Source of the DNA: Oscillospiraceae bacterium
GTDB taxonomy: Bacteria; Bacillota; Clostridia; Oscillospirales; Ruminococcaceae
Direction of reading: 5' to 3'
Assembly (NCBI GenBank): GCA_017473015.1
Contig: JAFUNP010000022.1
Span: forward strand, 1-64,000
Length of the DNA: 64,000 nucleotides
The notes under the pieces were generated by a model. The model was not told where the DNA came from and did no database searches. It was given only the letters and a program-made list of their open reading frames with translations. Each line of letters opens with the position of its first letter. Position 1 is the first letter of the stretch. Made by a program: the position numbers and the translations under genes. Below, piece after piece: positions 10,501 through 17,181 of the stretch.

Positions 10501-12248
10501 TTTGTGCATATTATGGTCTTTCCTTCGTCTGGAATTCGCGGACTGTTGTAACAATTTCAGAGAGCTCTATCGGCCAGGGAATCAGTTCTGCCTGCTCCAG
10601 TGTAACGGATATGATAAGCCATTTGGATAGTGTGTTTAGCGCATGGAATCAGGCTGCAGAGGTAATGAGTTCCGTTATGAAGATTGCAGCGTCATACGAG
10701 GAGTCAGAGTTTCTGCTGCAGTTGCTTATCGATGTGGCAAAAGCAGACCCTGATTATATTGATTCACCGATACATAAGGAATTGAAAGACATTCAGAAAA
10801 AGATGAATGATGCCAAACGGGGTATGATTAGTGATTTTATAAAGAATCTCTCCACTCAAGCACTGACACAGTTTGTGGGTTCTGAAGTCAAAGCAATTCT
10901 CAAATATATTGATTTCTGTTTCGGTACATCGGCAGGTACAATTTACACACTTATTAAGTTTGTATTCGGTGTTATGGATGAAGCGTTTGGCTGGGGTGAG
11001 TCTATAGAAGATCTTCATGTGCTTAGAGTACTGCTATTTATGAGCGCTGCTCTGGCAGGAGAAACAAGAAATGCTGCGGTACAGTTGATAGGACAAACTG
11101 CAGGCAATACCGAAGCAATAGATGTTTCAGCATCAGAGATAAGAGATACAATGAAGAAATTGAAATATCTTATCAAATTACGCATTATCGGTGAACGGAG
11201 TTATGCACAAATTGCTGACGGCTATGAAGAAGACGACAGGCAGGAGGCTGTAAACTGGGTAAATAATACACTGAACACATCCTTTGCATCAGTAGCTGAA
11301 TACTCCAACTACATCTGTGAAAAGCTGCTGTTCTTCCGAGACAACCTCTACAACAGCTATTATGAAGATATTTCAATTGCAGCAGCACCTAAAGCGACAA
11401 TCAATTACCTGACAGGCAAAACAAACGAAACCTTCTCCACAGAGTATGAATACAGCTTTGACGGCACAAACTGGAAAGGCTGTACAGGTGGACGGATTGA
11501 CCTTGTACCTTCATCTACTGCAAAAACACTGTGGATACGTGTCAGAGCAACTGACGAAAATCTGGCAGGCAACACTGCAAAAATCACCATTCCGGCAAAA
11601 GCACGTTTACAGAGTGATGCTGTTGTTACATACGAAGACAAAAAATACACTGTCAGCGGCCTTGATGCGGGTACATACTGCTATGTTTTCACAGATACAC
11701 AGGATGTGACACAGCTTTCAGACAGCTTCACTGTGGCAGAAGGAGAAACAATCACTCTTGATGAACCTGAAAATTATACTTATTTTGCTCTTGTTGCAGT
11801 TGCTACAGAGGAAGCCTTTGAATCACTGGTACGTTATCTGGTGACAGTAGAACCCGGTAAAGAATGGGTTGTAAATTCAGAAGAAAAAACAGTTATCGGC
11901 ATGGGTGAGGCTACAACTTCTCTGGAAGTTACCACTTACTACACCAATAAAGGTACTTATACACAGGTTACAGACCCTGAAGGCAACAGCACTGACCTGG
12001 TTGGTACAGGATGTACAGTAGAAATGGACGGCGAAATATACACGGTAGTAGTACAGGGTGATGTCAACGGTGACGCTGCAATCGACCTTTTTGACCGGAT
12101 GGATATGATTGATCATTTTAACAGTGAAACGGAAGAAAATAAGCTGACAGGCGCATATCTTGCTGCAGGCTGTTACAGTGAGGAGGAAGATATCAGTCTG
12201 TTTGATATATTCACTGTAATCGACCATCTTAATACTGAGGAGGCATAA
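1533..12248 (+). CDS. giant secreted BspA-LRR / FN3 / PKD / dockerin surface protein, 3571 aa
   Basis: The start follows an AAGGAG site. Signal peptide 1-29 (cut after VYA). Four leucine-rich blocks of the BspA (LRR_5) type follow, each opened by a header like GSCGENLTWTFDE at residues 61, 404, 744 and 1079. They are interspersed with InlB-B/Flg_new-type repeats (NENGTVTVD..., GYTFAGWF...) and a Thr-Pro linker near 390-403. From about 1385 to 2275 come five fibronectin-III-like domains alternating with Ig-like modules. Then a PKD domain (about 2277-2360, FGDG motif), a carboxypeptidase-regulatory-like domain (about 2363-2445), a second Pro/Thr/Ser linker (2517-2555) and a large region with a helical part (about 2830-3270). 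Residues 3509-3571 are dockerin-like: the first loop GDVNGDAAIDLFD is canonical, the second lacks the DxNxDG pattern. No LPXTG or S-layer anchor is visible, so attachment is probably through a cohesin. First gene of a four-gene operon. Confidence 0.9.
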   Translation: MKQKRIISFILAMVMIFSIFTEAAIPVYAALEEDPAVITVDSSDGETAAGETVTEEAAVEGSCGENLTWTFDETTGALTISGSGEMYDYEIDYNTFTTNAPWIGYKDSITSLVLSEEITRIGNYAFGLCGNISGNLVIPDSVTAIGTGAFVNCWGFDGTLTLSENLTAVPDSAFENCSKFTGALEIPEKVTSIGNNAFYGNGFTSVTLPEGVTSIGDSAFFRCRNLTEITVPSTVTNIGSGAFASCSGITEITFAGTTVPAFADMPVNPLSIMTALTTIYVPVASYDAYSEALASLIDSTVEIVTFGEEPPVSETFTITVVQNENGTVTVDKTTAAAGETVTITATPDENYQIDTIFVDGNTMDSNTFTVTGNHIVSVTFTAIETPEPTPTPEPTPEPEVETSGTCGDNLTWTFDEATGTLTISGNGAMYDAVYDGQPIAEMPWSAHKDNIVNVVIGEGTTTVSECMLYDYSNVTNVSLPDTLEQIGKRAFSGCSFNEISIPAGVTSIGEGAFSDCSLMTDIVLPDGITSIDDGTFYYCSSLETIVIPDGVTSIGASVFYGCSSLTSIVIPDSVTNIGVNAFYGCSSLTSIDIPEGVTSINGSAFEGCTSLTSINIPATVTDISDGAFRGCTSLESIYFSGSRVQWNNITVAESNDVLSTAQIIYGKYDIVASECENGTITVDKAIAAYDEIVTVTATPDENYRLDSILVDGTAIEGNSFAVTGNHIVSATFTTSETPGDATNGTCGENLTWTFDEATGTLTISGSGTMSDYAADEAPWVSYKDSITSLTVEEGVTSIGTYAFFYCSAITSVSLPAGLQNIGSSAFMGCNSLTELVLPDGLIALDEYAFSSCTNMTTVEIPATVETISAGAFYMCNALATVNYKGTQTQWSEITIAENNDKLNDATIICTDGEISNKHNVTFEVYIETFGEDGSTSLERHYYETIAVKDGSAITVPEIEIPEGYSVADEWFYTTDNGETGTWDFENNAVTANLSLTTNIYKDVTITFDVQGIGETPDPVTAKKYEYIELPQPVAEGYTFAGWFSDADCTLPVTDNAFTSDVTLYAKWEESAESEPVESGSCGDNLTWSFDETTGTLTISGTGAMYYYNFGEIPWSDYAASITSAVISDGVTSIAFYAFYGCTSLTNIDIPAGVISIGGDAFHGCTSLISVNIPESVTEIGAGAFAGCTSLTDVDIPEGVTSIALCAFEGCTALAEITIPGSVTIIDSYAFRNCIGLTEIIIPDSAEAICEWSFANCVSLVEITIPDSVTRIDNEAFDGCSSLETVYYGGSLSQWKNITVANGNDTLTSAQIIYGKYDITTAECENGAVVVDKEIAATGETVTVTATADEYYELDKILVNGEEIEGTSFEVEGTSTVSAVFKVAGLDKAVTGLTAEKVFSKTVVLTWEPHECPLIEGYEITRDGEVIATTTECTFTDRSLTADTRYSYSVLAYTGSQRTPLSEISVETVVPEILEIRVDNPLDKINDEFNKIEILVADKGNLGSIGDRTASGRLYYLNGSDKVLIAEVQPGVSSDEEESVIFTHNWDVSVLEDGEYQLVFVLTDVDGTAAEMTKTVVIDRSIPEKIVGVFAVGDVEEIILSWLISTEVDTEIYNIYRRADNEEVFTLLTQIEGRDTLSYVDTQVEKDRIYYYCIKGVNSFGQEGQPSDITGATLSVDDENPVVTKITPDNEKVQYLTGNVEFGVTAEDNVAATDAALWYSVDEKETWTLIAEMTEGKFTAVFDTAALPDGVIYIRAYAYDAAGNESSPLTNVYMLDNTGPQPVQGLTYTSTGTTATIKWDSPADDDVASFRVEEKDSAGNYTVFKDISTTLGVNIYNLVPGTDYTYRVTVFDLRGNASRPSEDITVTTLADTQEPVITDLAPEPGYYSDKLDFDITAADDYNVAQITVQTSRDALTWTDVYTEVFSDSILNTRKYSYRLFLDEYEEGSIYLRAIAADPAGNVSNSGMTAPYVQHIIDKTAPAVPENVTATGKAGSVEISWTQGTESDLKNYVVYRSETEDGPFTVLRNGVKALVYSDRTAETDVTYYYAVAAVDKAGNISRNSAAVQAAASADDQAPEILSVSPETGSALGQGLKKVSVLAVDNTALANVLVEYSVDGEIYTELYKETTTDYNALVYAEIPVEEFSHGDTVYVRFTAEDAAGNMFTSDAYSYTVDTTAPLIQDLKAEFNEEDNTVKISWTGGDEADLLKYMVYRKADTTGKYSVLHSAAVKEGTTEYTFTDSTLSDNKITYYYKIEAWDECGNIFSLVSDAVSLPDRGVPEAVINCESVMEVGVEYYIDATQSTDNSEIVSYLIDFGDGTTSTKAKPVHVYEETGEYTITLTVTDDSGITDTVTKTVNVRERSMVGQVKIHVVDENGTAVIGAAVYYDMGEENQVIKYTDGEGYAYFTSDIGKHTVGALIANNEWLPAKKDIIVRAGVETPISLTLVHHKLVDGQFEVTRLTFDEIKAAGLDPAAAENQHIIKLNVTLKFADSLGNEQSLNLEWLAKIINGITEIIVPDPDPDDGGEEDDSSTSPTPGPSTSPTPKPSATPDPNAGKARFYKPVMIDEGTLAILEIPAEAKFLKEFFDVRLHVINNASSEYSLVDNVISLEVPDGMTVMEVGNASGSKVVNIAEIVGQSTETVNWVLRGDKAGNYDLVAGFKGLLTQFNEWITTTFATDNPIKVYGLDAIRLTLEANTIISYDAYYFNLTMENISGADIYMPSFDVYNDVINSYLQYIEKDEVTDTESWTADVRHLNTIMSNSAGFSQAIGPDTEVTRLAPGEKLTKKYAVYNVIDFDNLQYITDAVTDVSSEYGINFRIVKTEMDLFSEENATDNWQSLLEDRDKLETMLYILDCRNFFYAQEATERDESWQYARAEKAYGFAKRFSIKFNHNENETREITRKLVEQLLADESMQQAIDLNVDTKYMTITNDFISFLSNMVSRDAESYGVGFGNLEMFNQVISDADSVKKIKDAIQEGGAQSALERVQELCAYYGLSFVWNSRTVVTISESSIGQGISSACSSVTDMISHLDSVFSAWNQAAEVMSSVMKIAASYEESEFLLQLLIDVAKADPDYIDSPIHKELKDIQKKMNDAKRGMISDFIKNLSTQALTQFVGSEVKAILKYIDFCFGTSAGTIYTLIKFVFGVMDEAFGWGESIEDLHVLRVLLFMSAALAGETRNAAVQLIGQTAGNTEAIDVSASEIRDTMKKLKYLIKLRIIGERSYAQIADGYEEDDRQEAVNWVNNTLNTSFASVAEYSNYICEKLLFFRDNLYNSYYEDISIAAAPKATINYLTGKTNETFSTEYEYSFDGTNWKGCTGGRIDLVPSSTAKTLWIRVRATDENLAGNTAKITIPAKARLQSDAVVTYEDKKYTVSGLDAGTYCYVFTDTQDVTQLSDSFTVAEGETITLDEPENYTYFALVAVATEEAFESLVRYLVTVEPGKEWVVNSEEKTVIGMGEATTSLEVTTYYTNKGTYTQVTDPEGNSTDLVGTGCTVEMDGEIYTVVVQGDVNGDAAIDLFDRMDMIDHFNSETEENKLTGAYLAAGCYSEEEDISLFDIFTVIDHLNTEEA

Positions 12249-12250
12249 TC

Positions 12251-13126
12251 ATGAAGCATATTAAAAATACAGCACTTGTACTGGTTATGGCACTGATTCT
12301 GCCACTCATCGCAATTACAGCCAATGCCGCGGATGCTTATGGCTTTGCGGTAAAGGTTTCACCGCAGGCGGTAAGGCCGGGTGGCCAGGCAGAGGTGACT
12401 GTAGCCCTTACAGGCTATACAGCCGAAGCTGCAGCTGCTGACGGTATCAGAGGCCTGCAGGTGGACATCACCGGTATCGACACAACAAAACTTACTGTTG
12501 TGGAAAAATCTACCCTTATTGTGGACAATTCCGGTCCGATGTCAAATACAGCTTCCTATAACGCCAGTAATAAATGTGTGAGACTGGCATATATTCACCG
12601 GTCAGGCAGCCTGCCCGCACCTTGTGAAGACGTTCTGAAAGTAGTATTTCAGCTGGATTCAGCACTTACCGGCACTGGGAGCATCACACTCCCGGTTACG
12701 GTAAAAATACAGACTTTCAGTCGGCAGATTACACAGACAGGTGAAATTATTATCAATTATTCTGATGAAATAGTCCCTGTAATCAATGTGGATATTACAT
12801 GGGGCAATATGCAGTTTGAATACTCTGATGGCACATGGAACACCCGGACTTACAGCTATGACAACCCGGGATGGACTGACAACGGCACAGGCTATGTAAC
12901 TGCTGTAAACACAGGCGAAGCTGCAGCCACAGTGCAGTTTGTCTACAATACAGACCGCACAGATATATCCGGCAGCTTCACAGACGGTACATCGGCAATC
13001 GATGAAAAAGTGACTATAAACGCTGGCGCACAGACAACAGCAAATTTAGTTCTTTCCGGCAAACCGTCAGAAATACTGGACAATACAACAATAGGCACTG
13101 TAACAGTAACGATAGGAGGTGAATAA
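12251..13126 (+). CDS. secreted cohesin-like protein with C-terminal surface module, 291 aa
   Basis: Starts two bases after the giant protein ends, so it is probably coupled to it. Signal peptide about 1-27 (ends ITANAA). Residues about 30-170 look like a cohesin/carbohydrate-binding beta sandwich: VSPQAVRPGGQAEVTVAL, then GLQVDITGID, and a second half ending LPVTVKIQT. That is the pattern of cohesin domains, which bind dockerins. Residues about 178-291 (VDITWGNMQFEYSDGTWN ... IGTVTVTI) are a separate module that reappears in the small secreted protein at 13717-14211. There is no membrane anchor or sortase signal. The cohesin call is by pattern only; other PapD/CBM-like folds are possible. 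Confidence 0.7.
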   Translation: MKHIKNTALVLVMALILPLIAITANAADAYGFAVKVSPQAVRPGGQAEVTVALTGYTAEAAAADGIRGLQVDITGIDTTKLTVVEKSTLIVDNSGPMSNTASYNASNKCVRLAYIHRSGSLPAPCEDVLKVVFQLDSALTGTGSITLPVTVKIQTFSRQITQTGEIIINYSDEIVPVINVDITWGNMQFEYSDGTWNTRTYSYDNPGWTDNGTGYVTAVNTGEAAATVQFVYNTDRTDISGSFTDGTSAIDEKVTINAGAQTTANLVLSGKPSEILDNTTIGTVTVTIGGE

Positions 13127-13127
13127 T

Positions 13128-13664
13128 ATGAGCAATTATGAAAATGAAGATTCCAGACAGAAAAAAGCGATACCTATCTTACTGATAATCACAGCACTTG
13201 CTGTTTGTGTTGCAGTATGGGCTCTGTTCTTCCGTGACAGTGGTCCTGTTCTGACTCCAGATCAGGCTCCTGTACAGGAGGAAGTCAATGCCGAGGCCAT
13301 AGAAGGGGACACAGGTGAAAAAATGGAAAGCCCACAGGGTGGCGGCAGTGTAAGCCTGACATTTTCCAGAGATGTGGATATCGATTTAAGCGATGAGACC
13401 GCTTATCTGATTTTTGCAAACCCAGGTAAATCCAATCAGGATATGGTTTTGCAGATCGTTGTTCAGGATACTGTAATTGTGCAGTCCGGTACACTGAAAC
13501 CGGGCAATCAGGTGACAGAACTGAAACTGCTTGACAAAGCTGCAAAACGACTGTCAGAAGGGGTGTACGAAGGCAATTTCAATGTTCTGTATTATCACCC
13601 TGAGACAGGTGAAAAAGCCATTGTAAACACTGTAATTCCAATAACAATTACAGTAAATGAATGA
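13128..13664 (+). CDS. membrane-anchored extracellular protein, 178 aa
   Basis: The ATG at 13128 is preferred over a GTG nine bases upstream because AGGAGGT (13114-13120) lies 7 bases before it. A charged 14-residue cytoplasmic N-terminus is followed by one membrane helix (about 15-35, IPILLIITALAVCVAVWALF), an acidic linker, and a beta-rich outer domain of about 110 residues. That domain starts SVSLTFSRDVDIDLSDETAY and ends IPITITVNE. The type II-like topology places the domain outside the cell. It lies between the cohesin-like and small secreted proteins and may anchor or present them. Family not recognised. Confidence 0.75.
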   Translation: MSNYENEDSRQKKAIPILLIITALAVCVAVWALFFRDSGPVLTPDQAPVQEEVNAEAIEGDTGEKMESPQGGGSVSLTFSRDVDIDLSDETAYLIFANPGKSNQDMVLQIVVQDTVIVQSGTLKPGNQVTELKLLDKAAKRLSEGVYEGNFNVLYYHPETGEKAIVNTVIPITITVNE

Positions 13665-13716
13665 TATTATGCCTGCGGGCAAAATATATAAAACAATAAA
13701 CAGGAGAAAATTAAAA

Positions 13717-14211
13717 ATGAAAAAACTTATTTCTGCCATTCTCACTCTTGCTATGGTTATGACCATGCCACTTACAGTTTTTGCAGTAGGTCAGGGCGAA
13801 TCAGCTACTGCTGAAGTAAAAGGCACTTATACAGGCAAAGAAACCAAAGTTGTGTATAGTGTAGATATTTCATGGACTGCTATGGATTTCACTTACAATG
13901 ATGCATATGAAGGTGAATGGGACACTGCAACTCATACTTATAAAAATGCTACACCAGCTAACTGGGAAGGCACAGGCACTATCACAATCACAAACCATTC
14001 CAACGCTGCTATCAAAGCAACACCTGCTTACGCAGCAGCAGCCGGTTATGCTGATGCCTCTATGGGCTTTGACACAGCAGCACTGAATATTGCTTCTGCA
14101 GCTACAAACAATGCAGCTGAAACAGGTACAATTACAGTTACACCAGCAGGCAAACTGCCAGCTGGCACAACAGCAGCTGTAATCGGTACAATCACAGTTA
14201 CAATCGAATAA
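13717..14211 (+). CDS. small secreted surface protein, 164 aa
   Basis: The start at 13717 is chosen because AGGAG (13702-13706) precedes it and a signal peptide begins immediately (residues 1-23, ending TVFA); an in-frame ATG at 13657 is unlikely. The mature protein contains VDISWTAMDFTYNDAYEGEW, then a threonine-rich TITITNHSNAAIKATP stretch, and ends IGTITVTIE. It matches the C-terminal half of the cohesin-like protein in layout and key residues. Ala/Thr-rich beta-sandwich composition and the absence of a membrane segment suggest a released or pilin-like/WxL-like subunit. Last gene of the operon; a strong terminator follows. Confidence 0.8.
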   Translation: MKKLISAILTLAMVMTMPLTVFAVGQGESATAEVKGTYTGKETKVVYSVDISWTAMDFTYNDAYEGEWDTATHTYKNATPANWEGTGTITITNHSNAAIKATPAYAAAAGYADASMGFDTAALNIASAATNNAAETGTITVTPAGKLPAGTTAAVIGTITVTIE

Positions 14212-14243
14212 TTAAAACAGACTTTAAACAGTATAAACAGAAT

Positions 14244-14275
14244 CAGCCGCACCATAACAGGTGCGGCTGGTTTTG
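14244..14275 (+). terminator. terminator of the surface operon
   Basis: Perfect 10-bp GC-rich stem (CAGCCGCACC / GGTGCGGCTG, 14244-14269), loop ATAACA, followed by TTTTG. Confidence 0.9.
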
Positions 14276-14537
14276 TTATTTGATGGTATGTTTTAATTTT
14301 ACTAACATGAGTAATGCGCTTTTTATGTAATAATTATGTGGTTTTCGAATGAAAATTAGTATATATAGTTTGTAAATCATTAGGTTACAAATATTTCCCA
14401 CGGGTAATATTAATTCTGTCTGATAGAATATCCGGATTAGATTCATTGTATGTTTTCTTTGCGCAATATCAGATATTCGAGAATAATACATTATTGATAG
14501 CAGGTGTTATTATTTTTAATATTTGTATTTTTTTGAA
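14276..14537. other. AT-rich intergenic DNA, no gene seen
   Basis: No credible ORF, RNA or strong promoter was seen here. Composition is visibly more AT-rich than the flanking operons, continuing the accessory character of this region. Confidence 0.5.
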
Positions 14538-14812
14538 ATGAAAGTATTAAATAACGAAGTATATATTACAGGCATTGCTAACACTTTATTATCCGTCGGT
14601 TAAAAACATGATAAAACTAAAAATTTTGACGAAATATTTTATCCGGAAGGAATGGAATCAGTACCATATAAAGCTGTAATTATTGAAGCCAACAAAAAAC
14701 AATCTCAAGTTCAGACTTTGTAATTGCTTATTTTAAACATTTTTCAAACAATACAGTAAAATTTATAGATTACGCAAAAAGCATAGGTTTAAAAAAGTAT
14801 TACATTGATTGA
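14538..14812 (+). pseudogene. decayed SLOG/YpsA-like gene
   Basis: Reading from ATG 14538 gives MKVLNNEVYITGIANTLLSV, then a stop at 14601. The same frame continues for about 40 codons past it. After a frameshift near 14705-14720 the next frame reads SDFVIAYFKHFSNNTVKFID and ends IGLKKYYID before a stop at 14810-14812. The last part resembles the C-terminus of SLOG-superfamily (YpsA/DUF1273-like) proteins, where an SDFVIAY strand is followed by a helix and a final strand. One nonsense codon plus one frameshift make it a pseudogene. The family call is tentative. Confidence 0.5.
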
Positions 14813-14942
14813 ATAAAAATAATGTGTTTTATTGTCTATGAAAAGAATTATATCTTTTCATGAAATATAATAGTAATTTTATATTGGCCTCTTTTTTGTA
14901 TTGCATTTGCCAGAAACATCCCATAAGTTCACTCTGTCCATC

Positions 14943-14971
14943 GACCACCGAGAAATCGGTGGTCTTTTTTT
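14943..14971 (+). terminator. intrinsic terminator
   Basis: Stem GACCACCGA / TCGGTGGTC with a GAAA tetraloop, followed by eight T. It lies downstream of the pseudogene and insulates the lysine riboswitch promoter. Confidence 0.85.
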
Positions 14972-15058
14972 GCATTTAAGTCCATTTGTATAAATTATAC
15001 AAAAACTGGTTAAAAACAATGGAAATTTATTACAAACTACAATAAAGGCAAAAAAACA

Positions 15059-15087
15059 TTGACTTAATATGCTTACTGTGTTAAAAT
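15059..15087 (+). promoter_or_regulatory. promoter of the lysine-riboswitch transporter operon
   Basis: TTGACT (15059-15064), 17-base spacer, TAAAAT (15082-15087). The predicted start, about 15094, lies just upstream of the riboswitch P1 helix. Confidence 0.75.
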
Positions 15088-15099
15088 AACAAAAAATTA

Positions 15100-15270
15100 A
15101 ATCGCTTGATAGAGGAGCGGTACACAATAGTAACTTTCAGCAAGGCCAGGCAGCCGCTGACTGTGAAAGGGAAGACCGCCGAAGTTGTAAAGATGCCTGA
15201 ATCTTTACCGCTGGGCCGGCAGAGAATATCTGTCGGACTGTCACAAATTTTTGTGAAGCGCTATCGTTGG
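15100..15270 (+). ncRNA. lysine riboswitch (L box) 1
   Basis: Hallmarks of the L-box aptamer in order: P1 5' strand GATAG with AGAGGAGCGG (15108-15120), AGTAA, then GAAAGGGAAGACCGCCGAAG around 15165-15184, CTGGGCCGG, GGACTGTCAC with its hairpin partner GTGA, and the closing CTATC at 15261-15265. Spacing and core agree with the second copy at 31838-31990 in this window. It is followed by a 7-bp terminator (15358-15375) just before the substrate-binding protein gene. The expected behaviour is premature termination when lysine is abundant. Confidence 0.92.
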
Positions 15271-15357
15271 CTGTTATTACTTGTTGTGTGAATATTTGCT
15301 GTGCATGTGTTGCGTGCATTGTATTTATTTTCATGGCTTAAGTTTGCACACTAATGG

Positions 15358-15387
15358 ACCGCTTGACAAAGCGGTTTTTATTTTTTT
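15358..15387 (+). terminator. riboswitch-controlled terminator
   Basis: ACCGCTT / AAGCGGT stem (15358-15375) followed by a T-rich run (TTTTTATTTTTTT). It lies between the lysine aptamer and the transporter genes, as expected for the expression platform. Confidence 0.85.
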
Positions 15388-15413
15388 CATAAAATAAAGA
15401 AAGGTTCAAAACA

Positions 15414-16304
15414 ATGAAAAAATTATTATCTTTAATTCTTGCCATGGTTATGGCAGTATCAATGGTTGCTTGCTCCGGCGGCGACACATCCGCAGAAAAC
15501 AATACTCCTTCCGGTGAATTTCTCTCTGTTCCCGGTACAGAAGACGGCGTGCTTACAGTAGGTATGGAATGTCAGTACGCTCCTTATAACTGGACACAGC
15601 TGACAGATGCCAACGGTGCTGTTGAAATTGCAAACAACCCAGGTTCTTATGCTAATGGTTATGATGTTATGATTGCCAAAAAAATCTGTGAAAAATACGG
15701 CTGGAAACTGGAAGTTATGGCTCTGGAATGGGGTGGTCTTACACCAGCCCTCAACGCAGGCACAATTGATGTAGCTATCGCAGGTCAGTCCATGACAGCA
15801 GAAAGAATGGCTGAAGTTGATATGGCCGGCCCATACTACTATGCACAGATTGTTTGCCTCACAACAAAAAACAGCCCTAACGCAGCAGCAACATCAATCC
15901 ATCAGCTGACAGGCAACTGCACAGCTCAGTCAGGTACAATCTGGTACAACTCCTGTCTGCCACAGATTGAAGGCGCAACAATTCAGGCTGCAGCAGAAAC
16001 AGCACCTGCTATGGTTATGGCTCTGGAAGCCGGCACAGCAGATTTTGTATGCACAGATATGCCTACAGCTACAGCTGCTGTTGCAAAAAATGCTGACCTG
16101 GTTGTTCTCAATTTTTCCGGTACAGAAGGTGACTTCCGGTTTGCTGATGAAACAGAAAGAGCAGAAAATGTAAATATCGGCGTTTCTGTTAAAAAGGGTC
16201 ACACAGAGCTGCAGACAGCTATGAATGATATTCTCTCCACCATGACAGAGGACGACTTCAATTCTATGATGGACCAGGCTATTGCTGTACAGCCTGAAAT
16301 CTGA
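15414..16304 (+). CDS. amino-acid ABC transporter substrate-binding lipoprotein, probably lysine, 296 aa
   Basis: Captures the substrate outside the membrane for the permease and ATPase encoded next. It has a lipoprotein signal peptide with lipobox VACS (Cys20) and the type 3 solute-binding fold (SBP_bac_3): LTVGMECQYAPYNWTQ near residue 46, GYDVMIAKKICEKYGW, and ALNAGTIDVAIAGQSMTAER. Length is usual for the family. The binding pocket alone does not tell me the amino acid. The lysine riboswitch directly upstream makes lysine the best inference. An AAAGG ribosome site precedes the start. Confidence 0.9.
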   Translation: MKKLLSLILAMVMAVSMVACSGGDTSAENNTPSGEFLSVPGTEDGVLTVGMECQYAPYNWTQLTDANGAVEIANNPGSYANGYDVMIAKKICEKYGWKLEVMALEWGGLTPALNAGTIDVAIAGQSMTAERMAEVDMAGPYYYAQIVCLTTKNSPNAAATSIHQLTGNCTAQSGTIWYNSCLPQIEGATIQAAAETAPAMVMALEAGTADFVCTDMPTATAAVAKNADLVVLNFSGTEGDFRFADETERAENVNIGVSVKKGHTELQTAMNDILSTMTEDDFNSMMDQAIAVQPEI

Positions 16305-16327
16305 TTCTGAAAGGATTTTGTAACAGC

Positions 16328-17179
16328 ATGGAAAAATTTGCAAAACTTATAACTGATGTGGACCTGCTGTGGAGTACTTACAGCTCTGTCTATCTCAAAG
16401 GCATCCGCAACACGCTGATTCTCGCCATTGTTGCCACACTTATCGGCTGTATAATCGGTCTGGTGTGCGGTATTCTGAATACCATTCCTTATTCCAGACA
16501 GGACAGTGTGGTGAAAAGAATAGTTCTCAGACTTACCCGTATTATAGTGAGAATTTATGTGGAAGTGTTCCGCGGCACACCGATGGTGCTCCAGGCGGTG
16601 TTTATCTACTTCGGTTTACCATATTTTACAGATGCACAGCTCCGGTTCCGCGGCAACAGCGGCATGTGGATTGCTTCCATACTGGTTGTTTCTATAAACA
16701 CCGGTGCATATATGGCAGAAAGTGTCCGTGGCGGTATAATGTCAATAGACCCGGGTCAGACAGAAGGCGCCAAAGCAATCGGTATGACACATCTTCAGAC
16801 AATGCTGTATGTGATACTGCCGCAGGCTATCCGTAACATTATCCCGCAGATAGGCAACAATCTGATTATCAATATCAAGGATACATCAGTAATGTTTGTT
16901 ATCGGCTTTATCGATTTCTTTGCACAGCACAGAAACATTATCGGTGTCAACAATATGAGTTTCCAGTCAGCCACTATTGAAATGATTGGCTATCTCACAC
17001 TTACCCTGGCATTTTCATTTATACTGCGCGCTGTTGAAAAACGCCTTGACGGCTCTGACAGTTATGAACTGGTAAATGTTGACCCCCTGGTAATGGCAGC
17101 GGGTACTTACAGCCACCCGGACCGCGGCAATATATTTGACGAACACAGCAGGGAATACAAAGGAATGGAGGGTGACTGA
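16328..17179 (+). CDS. amino-acid ABC transporter permease, 283 aa
   Basis: Membrane channel subunit of the transporter (HisM/GlnP type). N-terminal hydrophobic segments begin near residue 25 ([20 protein letters not shown]). The motif [20 protein letters not shown] and the ATPase-contact EAA loop [20 protein letters not shown] are typical. The C-terminus has a soluble tail of about 45 residues after the last helix (from RAVEKRLDG), somewhat longer than usual. It starts 24 bases after the binding protein gene and is followed two bases later by the ATPase gene, so the three form one operon. Confidence 0.93.
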   Translation: MEKFAKLITDVDLLWSTYSSVYLKGIRNTLILAIVATLIGCIIGLVCGILNTIPYSRQDSVVKRIVLRLTRIIVRIYVEVFRGTPMVLQAVFIYFGLPYFTDAQLRFRGNSGMWIASILVVSINTGAYMAESVRGGIMSIDPGQTEGAKAIGMTHLQTMLYVILPQAIRNIIPQIGNNLIINIKDTSVMFVIGFIDFFAQHRNIIGVNNMSFQSATIEMIGYLTLTLAFSFILRAVEKRLDGSDSYELVNVDPLVMAAGTYSHPDRGNIFDEHSREYKGMEGD

Positions 17180-17181
17180 AA

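Noticed and set aside
1533-12248. CRISPR or tandem DNA repeat within the giant surface gene
   Set aside because: The repetition is at protein level (LRR and FN3 modules); DNA copies are diverged and not evenly spaced like CRISPR repeats.
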